Both the position numbers and the translations under genes were made by a program. The notes under the pieces were generated by a model. The model made no database searches. It had not been told where the DNA came from and was given only the letters and a program-made list of their open reading frames with translations. Shown piece by piece: positions 58,100 through 64,000 of a stretch of 64,000 nucleotides of DNA. Location: the NCBI RefSeq assembly GCF_028714215.1, contig NZ_JAQTMS010000009.1, forward strand, positions 1 to 64,000. The letters are read 5' to 3'. Source of the stretch: Rhodoferax sp. (lineage in GTDB: Bacteria; Pseudomonadota; Gammaproteobacteria; Burkholderiales; Burkholderiaceae_C). Every line of letters starts with the position of its first letter. Within the stretch, counting starts at the first letter, position 1.

Positions 58100-59296
58100 T
58101 CAGACGCGCTCGAAGATGCCGGCGGCGCCCTGCCCCATGCCGACGCACATGGAGACCATGGCGTACCTGAGCTGGTTGCGCTGCAGCGCATGGATGGCGG
58201 TGGCGGAACGGATGGCGCCGGTGGCGCCCAGTGGATGACCCAGCGCAATGGCGCCACCCATGGGGTTGACCTTGGCCGGGTCCAGCCCCAAGGTATTGAT
58301 GACGGCCAGCGACTGTGCCGCAAAGGCCTCGTTGAGCTCGATCCAGTCAATGTCTTGCTGCTTCAATCCGGCGTAGCGCAAGGCCGCCGGAATGGCCTCG
58401 ATCGGGCCAATGCCCATGATGTGCGGCGGCACGCCTTTGGCGGCAAAGCTGACGAAGCGCGCCAGCGGCTTCAGGCCGAACTGCTGGACCGCCTTCTCAC
58501 TGGCCAGGATCAGAGCGCCGGCGCCGTCCGAGGTTTGCGAGCTGTTGCCGGCGGTGACCGAACCGCGCGCCGCGAACACCGCCTTGAGCTTGGCCAGGCC
58601 CTCCAGGGAGGTATCGGCACGGGCGCCCTCGTCGACACTGACGAGGCGTTTTTTCTCGATCACCTGGCCGGTCTGCAGATCGGGCGAGCGGTCGGTCACT
58701 TCGATCGGCGTGGTCTCGGCGGCAAAATAACCGGCGGCCTGCGCGGCCAGCGCCCGCTGGTGCGACTGGACCGCGAACTGGTCCTGCGCTTCACGGCTCA
58801 CCTTCCACTGCGTCGCCACCTTCTCGGCGGTCAGCCCCATGCCGTAGGCAATGCCCACGTTCTCGTCGTTCTGGAACATGGCCGGCGAGAACGAGGGCGA
58901 ATTGCCGCCCATCGGCACCATGCTCATGCTCTCGACGCCGGCGGCGATCATCACATCGGCTTCGCCGACGCGAATGCGGTCGGCCGCCATCTGCACGGCG
59001 CTCAGGCCGGAGGCGCAAAAGCGGTTCACCGTGATGCCGCCGACGCTGGTCGGCAGACCGGCCAGCACGGCGCCAACGCGCGCGATATTGAGGCCTTGCT
59101 GACCTTCCGGCATGGCACAGCCGCAGATCAGGTCCTCGATGCTATTGGGGTCCAGCGCGGGCACTTGCGCCAACGCCGCCTGCAAGACCTTGACCAGCAG
59201 ATCGTCGGGACGGGTGTTGCGGAAAAATCCGCGCTGCGAACGGCCGATCGGGGTGCGGGTGGCGGCGACGATATAGGCTTCTTGCACTTGTTTCAT
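58100..59296 (-). CDS. Acetyl-CoA acyltransferase (thiolase)
   Basis: IVAATRTPIGRSQRGFF; VNRFCASGLSAVQMAAD; GGAIALGHPLGATGA; MCVGMGQGAAGIFE. Confidence 0.93.
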   Translation of the reverse strand: MKQVQEAYIVAATRTPIGRSQRGFFRNTRPDDLLVKVLQAALAQVPALDPNSIEDLICGCAMPEGQQGLNIARVGAVLAGLPTSVGGITVNRFCASGLSAVQMAADRIRVGEADVMIAAGVESMSMVPMGGNSPSFSPAMFQNDENVGIAYGMGLTAEKVATQWKVSREAQDQFAVQSHQRALAAQAAGYFAAETTPIEVTDRSPDLQTGQVIEKKRLVSVDEGARADTSLEGLAKLKAVFAARGSVTAGNSSQTSDGAGALILASEKAVQQFGLKPLARFVSFAAKGVPPHIMGIGPIEAIPAALRYAGLKQQDIDWIELNEAFAAQSLAVINTLGLDPAKVNPMGGAIALGHPLGATGAIRSATAIHALQRNQLRYAMVSMCVGMGQGAAGIFERV

Positions 59297-59364
59297 GAGA
59301 GACTCCTTAAAGGGTTGAGAGCAGAACTTGCGGTCTTTCCGCCACGCTCTGCCCCGCAATGTTT

Positions 59365-59880
59365 TCAGTTTTTGCGTGGGGCTGAGGGTATCCAGGCCCA
59401 GATAAATTCACACTCGATCGGTTGTGCACCGGATTCATCGGTCACTTGCACCGCCACCGTGACTTCGCCCTTGTCGACCTGCTGCATCAGGGCGCGCTGC
59501 TGGTCGCTCAACGTGGCCACGGCACGCAGGGCGCCTTGGGCGCGTTTCTTGAACGCCACCTTGAGTTCCTTGACCAGCGGCAGGCAGTCGTCGCGCACGT
59601 TCATGCCCACCACCATGCCGGTGGCAGTCTCCACCAGCAGCGTCATGGCGGCGGCATGCACGCCCTTGATGTGGTTCTGCACCCGGCGCTCATTGGCAAT
59701 GGCGATTTCCACGCACTGGGGCGTCATCACGGCAAAGTCCAACCCGGCCGTGCCGGTGAACGGCACGGCGCGGTGCAACACCAGGTTGCGCGCCCAGCCG
59801 CGGGCAAACGCCGGCACGGCGTCAAGCTGCTTGAGCGAACGCAGCAGGCGATTGGGTTTTGAAACAGCAGCGTGGGTCAT
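59365..59880 (-). CDS. DUF4442-like hotdog protein
   Basis: ALNRAVPFTGTAG...NHIKGVHAAAMTLLVETATGMVVG-like segment. Confidence 0.7.
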   Translation of the reverse strand: MTHAAVSKPNRLLRSLKQLDAVPAFARGWARNLVLHRAVPFTGTAGLDFAVMTPQCVEIAIANERRVQNHIKGVHAAAMTLLVETATGMVVGMNVRDDCLPLVKELKVAFKKRAQGALRAVATLSDQQRALMQQVDKGEVTVAVQVTDESGAQPIECEFIWAWIPSAPRKN

Positions 59881-59951
59881 GCGTGGTACTCGAAGTAGGT
59901 TCGTGACTGAGCAAGCGTAGCGAGGAGTCGTCAGGCTAGGCGCGGGTGCCC

Positions 59952-59992
59952 GAAAACAACCGAAACGTACTTCTGTACGTGAGGATTGTTTT
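59952..59992. repeat. Intergenic palindromic element
   Basis: AAAACAACCGAAACGTACTTCTGTACGTGAGGATTGTTTT nested inverted repeats. Confidence 0.7.
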
Positions 59993-60031
59993 GGGGCTGC
60001 AACGACGCATGGCGACTCCGCAGTAGCTTGA

Positions 60032-62431
60032 TCAGTTACGAACCGGTTTGCCGGTGGACATCATGCCCATGATCCGCTCCTGGGTCTTGGGATTCACCAG
60101 CAACTCGCAGAAGGCGCGGCGCTCCAGCGTCATCAAATACTCTTCGCTGACCAGACTGCCGGCGTCCACATCGCCGCCGCAGACCACGTTGGCAATCAGG
60201 CTGGCGATGTGAAAGTCGTGCGCGCTGATGAAGCCGCCGTCGCGCATGTTGACCAGCGAGCCCTTGATGGTCGCGGCACCGCTGCGTCCGGCCATCGCAA
60301 ACAAGCGCTTGTGCGGCGCCCGGTAACCGGAATTGAACATGGCCTTGGCCTCGTTGAGGGCGACAAACAGCAACTCGTCCTTGTGCGGCACGATCACATC
60401 GCTGTCCAGCAGATAGCCCAGCTTGCGCGACTCCAGCGCACTGGTTCCCACCTTGGCCATGGCCGCGGCGGTGAAGCCTTCGGTCAGGAACGGCAGCAAG
60501 TCCTTGCCGGTGGAACTGGCCGCGTTTTCGGCGGCACGCCGCGCAATGTAGGCCAGACCGCCGCCACCCGGCACCAGACCGACGCCCACTTCAACCAGGC
60601 CGATATAGCTTTCCATGGCCACCACGCGCCTGGCCGAGTAAGCCGCCAATTCACAGCCGCCGCCCAACGCCAGACCGCGCACGGCCGACACCACCGGCAC
60701 GTTGGCGTAGCGCAATCTGAGCATGGCCTGCTGCATTTCCAGTTCGGCACCATCAATCGCCTGCACGCCCGCCATCATGAAGGCCGGCAACATGGCCTGC
60801 AGATCGGCGCCGGCGGAAAAGATCTCGTCATTGGACCAGATCACCAGTCCTTTGTAGCTGGCCTCGGCCAGATCCAAACCCTGTAGCAAGCCCTCGATCA
60901 CGCCGGGGCCGATGGCGTGCATCTTGGTCTTGATGCTGGCAATCACAACTTCGTCATCGAGCGTCCACAGACGGATCGCCTCATCCTCATGCAGCGTCTT
61001 GCCGGTGGCCTCAACCCTGGGCGCATTGGCGCCCAGCACGCTCTCGGGGAAGTGCTGGCGCGCGTAGACCGGCAGGCTGCGTGGCAAGACGAACTGGCCG
61101 GTGCTGGGATTCCAGGAGCCCTGCGGCGTGTGCACGCCACCGGCATCGGCCACCGGGCCTTTGAAGACCCAGTCCGGCAGCGGCGCCTGGCACAAGGCCT
61201 TGCCGGCGTCTATGTCTTCCTTGATCATGTTGGCCACGGTCAGCCAACCGGCTTCCTGCCACAACTCGAACGGGCCCTGCTTCATGCCGAAACCCCAGCG
61301 CATGCAGAAGTCCACATCGCGCGCGTTGTCGGCGATGGCGGCCAGGTGCACGGCCGAGTAGTGGAAGCTGTTGCGCAGAATGGCCCACAGGAAGCGCCCT
61401 TGCGCGCCTTCGCTGTCGCGCAGCAATTTGAGGCGCTCGGCGGCCGGCTTTTTCAGCATGCGGGCATAGACCTCATCGGCCTTCTGGCCGGCCGGCACAT
61501 ACTCCTTGGACTCCAGGTCAAAGCGCAACACTTCGCGCCCCACCTTCTTGAAAAAGCCGGCTCTTGTCTTCTGGCCCAGATTGCCCATTTCAAGCAGGGT
61601 TTTCAGTACCTCGGGCGTGGCAAAGCTCTCGTAGAAAGGATCGCTCTCCAGGTTCAAGGTGTCCTGCAAGGTCTTGATCACATGGGCCATGGTGTCCAGG
61701 CCCACCACATCGGCAGTGCGGAAGGTGCCTGAGCTGGCGCGGCCCAGCTTCTTGCCGGTGAGGTCGTCCACCACGTCGTAGGTCAGGCCAAAATTGGCCA
61801 CTTCCTTCATGGTGGCCAGCATGCCGGCAATGCCGACCCGGTTGGCAATGAAGTTGGGCGAGTCCTTGGCCCGAACCACGCCCTTGCCCAGGTTGCTGGT
61901 GACGAAGGCCTCCAGATCATCCAGAATTTGCGGCGCGGTGGTGGGGGTGTTGATCAGTTCCACCAGCATCATGTAGCGCGGCGGGTTGAAGAAGTGAATG
62001 CCGCAAAAGCGCGGTTTGATCGCCTCAGGCAGCACTTCGCTCAACTTGGTGATGGACAGGCCCGAGGTGTTGGAGGCGACGATGGCGTGCGGCGCCAGGA
62101 AGGGTGCGATTCTCTTGTACAGATCGAGCTTCCAGTCCATGCGCTCGGCAATCGCCTCGATCACCAGGTCGCAATCCTTCAGCAGGTCCAGGTGCTCTTC
62201 GTAGTTTGCCTGGACTATCAGTGCGGCGTCCTCCGGCACGCCCAAGGGCGCCGGTTTGAGTTTTTTCAGGCCGTCGATGGCCCGGCTCACGATGCCGTTC
62301 TTCGGGCCTTCCTTGGCCGGCAGGTCAAACAGGATGACAGGCACCTTGACATTGACCAGGTGCGCAGCAATTTGCGCACCCATCACGCCGGCACCCAGCA
62401 CGGCAACTTTTTTCACATTAAAGCGGGGCAT
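60032..62431 (-). CDS. 3-hydroxyacyl-CoA dehydrogenase / enoyl-CoA hydratase (FadB-like)
   Basis: VAVLGAGVMGAQIAAHLVN; GIHFFNPPRYMMLVELI; ALGGGCELAAYSARRVVAMES. Confidence 0.93.
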   Translation of the reverse strand: MPRFNVKKVAVLGAGVMGAQIAAHLVNVKVPVILFDLPAKEGPKNGIVSRAIDGLKKLKPAPLGVPEDAALIVQANYEEHLDLLKDCDLVIEAIAERMDWKLDLYKRIAPFLAPHAIVASNTSGLSITKLSEVLPEAIKPRFCGIHFFNPPRYMMLVELINTPTTAPQILDDLEAFVTSNLGKGVVRAKDSPNFIANRVGIAGMLATMKEVANFGLTYDVVDDLTGKKLGRASSGTFRTADVVGLDTMAHVIKTLQDTLNLESDPFYESFATPEVLKTLLEMGNLGQKTRAGFFKKVGREVLRFDLESKEYVPAGQKADEVYARMLKKPAAERLKLLRDSEGAQGRFLWAILRNSFHYSAVHLAAIADNARDVDFCMRWGFGMKQGPFELWQEAGWLTVANMIKEDIDAGKALCQAPLPDWVFKGPVADAGGVHTPQGSWNPSTGQFVLPRSLPVYARQHFPESVLGANAPRVEATGKTLHEDEAIRLWTLDDEVVIASIKTKMHAIGPGVIEGLLQGLDLAEASYKGLVIWSNDEIFSAGADLQAMLPAFMMAGVQAIDGAELEMQQAMLRLRYANVPVVSAVRGLALGGGCELAAYSARRVVAMESYIGLVEVGVGLVPGGGGLAYIARRAAENAASSTGKDLLPFLTEGFTAAAMAKVGTSALESRKLGYLLDSDVIVPHKDELLFVALNEAKAMFNSGYRAPHKRLFAMAGRSGAATIKGSLVNMRDGGFISAHDFHIASLIANVVCGGDVDAGSLVSEEYLMTLERRAFCELLVNPKTQERIMGMMSTGKPVRN

Positions 62432-62542
62432 GTTCGTTCCTGAAAATTAGTTTGGAGAAGCTTGGGGGACCGAGCGCAGCAACCCGCTCTGTCATCAGGG
62501 CTGATCGGAGCCTGGATGGCTGCCAGCTCGGTCCGCCACTGG

Positions 62543-63004
62543 TTACGGTACGCGAACCCAGGTCTGGGTGCGGCCCAGCAAGGCAAAGCCGATAAAGCCG
62601 CGGACTTCGAGTTTTTTGCCGCCCTCGACGGGCGTCATCTTGAGCTTGTAGATGGTGCCGCTGTCGGGATCGACAATGTGGCCGCCTTCCCAGACATCCT
62701 TGCCGTCCACCTTCTTGGCACCGCGAATGATCTCCAGGCCCAGCAGGGGCTTGTCCTTGCGGTCATCGGTGCACTCCTTGCAAACCGCTTTTTGATCGGC
62801 CTCCTTGCGCAGCAGCTTGTCGATACGGCCGCTGACCACGCCGTCGCTCTCGCTGATCTGGATCTGGCTTTTGATCTCCCCGGTCTTGTCATCGATGCTG
62901 TGCCAATTGCCTACCGGCGTCATCTGCGCCTGGGCGCCAGCAACAACACACAGGGCCACCACTGCCAGCGCAGCACGAATCACGGATCGCGTAGTTTTCA
63001 TCAC
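62543..63004 (-). CDS. DUF2147 domain protein, secreted
   Basis: Signal peptide; VGNWHSIDDKTGEIKSQIQI; DPDSGTIYKLKMT. Confidence 0.85.
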   Translation of the reverse strand: MMKTTRSVIRAALAVVALCVVAGAQAQMTPVGNWHSIDDKTGEIKSQIQISESDGVVSGRIDKLLRKEADQKAVCKECTDDRKDKPLLGLEIIRGAKKVDGKDVWEGGHIVDPDSGTIYKLKMTPVEGGKKLEVRGFIGFALLGRTQTWVRVP

Positions 63005-63036
63005 AGGTCTCCTAGAGGGTAATTATGGAAATGCGT

Positions 63037-63996
63037 TTACAGCAACGCGGCATCAGTATCCATCAATACCTTGCTGCCGGCGCGCGCCGTGCGCATCAGT
63101 GTGGCGGTCTCGGGAAACAGCTTGGCGAAGTAGAAACGTGCCGTCTGCAACTTGGCCAGATAGAAGTTGTCGCTATTGCCGGCGCCGATTTGGCGCAGCG
63201 CGACTTGCGCCATGCGGGCCCAAAAGTAGCCAAACACCAGGTGCCCGGCAACGCGCAGGTAGTCCACGGCAGCGGCACCCACTTCATCCGGATTCTGGAA
63301 GCCCTTGAAGCCGATCTCGGTGGTGAACTTGGTCATCTGCTCGCCCAGCACAGCGATCGGCGTGATGAACTCGGCCATTTTTTCGTTGACGCCTTCTTCT
63401 TCCACCAACTTGGCCACCAGCTTGCCGAACTTCCTCAGCGTGGCGCCGTTGTTGCCCAGTATCTTGCGGCCCAGCAGGTCCAGCGACTGAACGGTGTTGG
63501 TGCCCTCGTAAATCATGTTGATGCGGGCATCGCGCACGAACTGCTCCATGCCCCATTCCTTGATGTAGCCGTGGCCGCCGAAGACCTGCAGGCAGGCCGA
63601 AGTGGCGGTCCAGCCGTTGTCGGTGATGAAGGCTTTGACGATGGGCGTCAGCATGGCCAGCAACTCGCCCGAGTCCTTGCGCACTTTTTCATCCGGATGG
63701 TTGTGCTCTTTTTCCAGCAGCATGGCGCAATAGCACAGCAGGGCGCGACCGCCCTCGGCGTAGGCCTTGGCGGTGAGCAGCATCTTGCGCACGTCGGGGT
63801 GCACGATGATGGGGTCGGCCGGTTTGTCCTTCGCCTTGGGGCCGGACAGAGAGCGCATCTGGATGCGCTCCTTGGCATAGGCCAGGGCGTTCTGGTAAGC
63901 CACTTCGGTCAAGCCCAGGGACTGGTTGCCGACGCCCAGGCGCGCCGCATTCATCATCACGAACATGCCATTCATGCCCTTGTTGGGCTGGCCCAC
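63037..63996 (-). CDS. Acyl-CoA dehydrogenase, partial (N-terminus outside window)
   Basis: FGGHGYIKEWGMEQFVRDARINMIYEGTNTVQSLDLLGRKI; ORF reaches the window edge. Confidence 0.9.
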   Translation of the reverse strand: MGQPNKGMNGMFVMMNAARLGVGNQSLGLTEVAYQNALAYAKERIQMRSLSGPKAKDKPADPIIVHPDVRKMLLTAKAYAEGGRALLCYCAMLLEKEHNHPDEKVRKDSGELLAMLTPIVKAFITDNGWTATSACLQVFGGHGYIKEWGMEQFVRDARINMIYEGTNTVQSLDLLGRKILGNNGATLRKFGKLVAKLVEEEGVNEKMAEFITPIAVLGEQMTKFTTEIGFKGFQNPDEVGAAAVDYLRVAGHLVFGYFWARMAQVALRQIGAGNSDNFYLAKLQTARFYFAKLFPETATLMRTARAGSKVLMDTDAALL

Positions 63997-64000
63997 CAGG

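Noticed and set aside
56438-59920. 1160-aa plus-strand ORF
   Set aside because: It lies antisense to five well-supported genes (SDR, thioesterase, thiolase, DUF4442 and spacers). The composition (His/Gly/Ala/Arg-rich, no family motifs) is typical of a GC-rich shadow frame.

Overview
A 64 kb, high-GC, gene-dense bacterial chromosomal window. The gene families and intergenic repeats look like Burkholderiales, probably Comamonadaceae (inference). Core genes include rnpB (minus strand), cysK, htpX, pyrC, an ATM1-type ABC transporter, a Sir2 deacetylase, and a large acyl-CoA catabolic block at about 34.2-64 kb. That block holds livHMGF, an acyl-CoA ligase, livK, a split B12 acyl-CoA mutase, a MeaB-thioesterase fusion, acyl-CoA dehydrogenases, SDRs, enoyl-CoA hydratases, a thiolase and a FadB-like protein. 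Four accessory patches interrupt the core. (i) A toxin-antitoxin cluster lies at about 17.2-19.9 kb. (ii) A roughly 9.5 kb island at about 24.6-34.2 kb encodes an FtsZ/tubulin-superfamily GTPase with a Tat-like N-terminus, a double-AAA+ ATPase, a tandem pair of small paralogs, a DUF2779 nuclease-like protein, a WYL regulator, Nmad2- and Nmad3-type proteins, a triple CxxC/HxxxxCH mini-protein and a PP2C 5' fragment. (iii) A cassette-like patch at about 42.2-45.8 kb has a DUF4062 protein, a group II intron 3'-end remnant, a G4-forming tract, repeats, an orphan XRE gene and mazEF. (iv) Dispersed structured repeats occur throughout, including a three-copy 86-bp hairpin family with compensatory and G-U changes. 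The best candidates for something undescribed are the FtsZ-like/AAA+ module, the Nmad2-Nmad3-zinc-repeat module and the three-copy structured element. All family calls come from reading motifs by eye; no database search was run.
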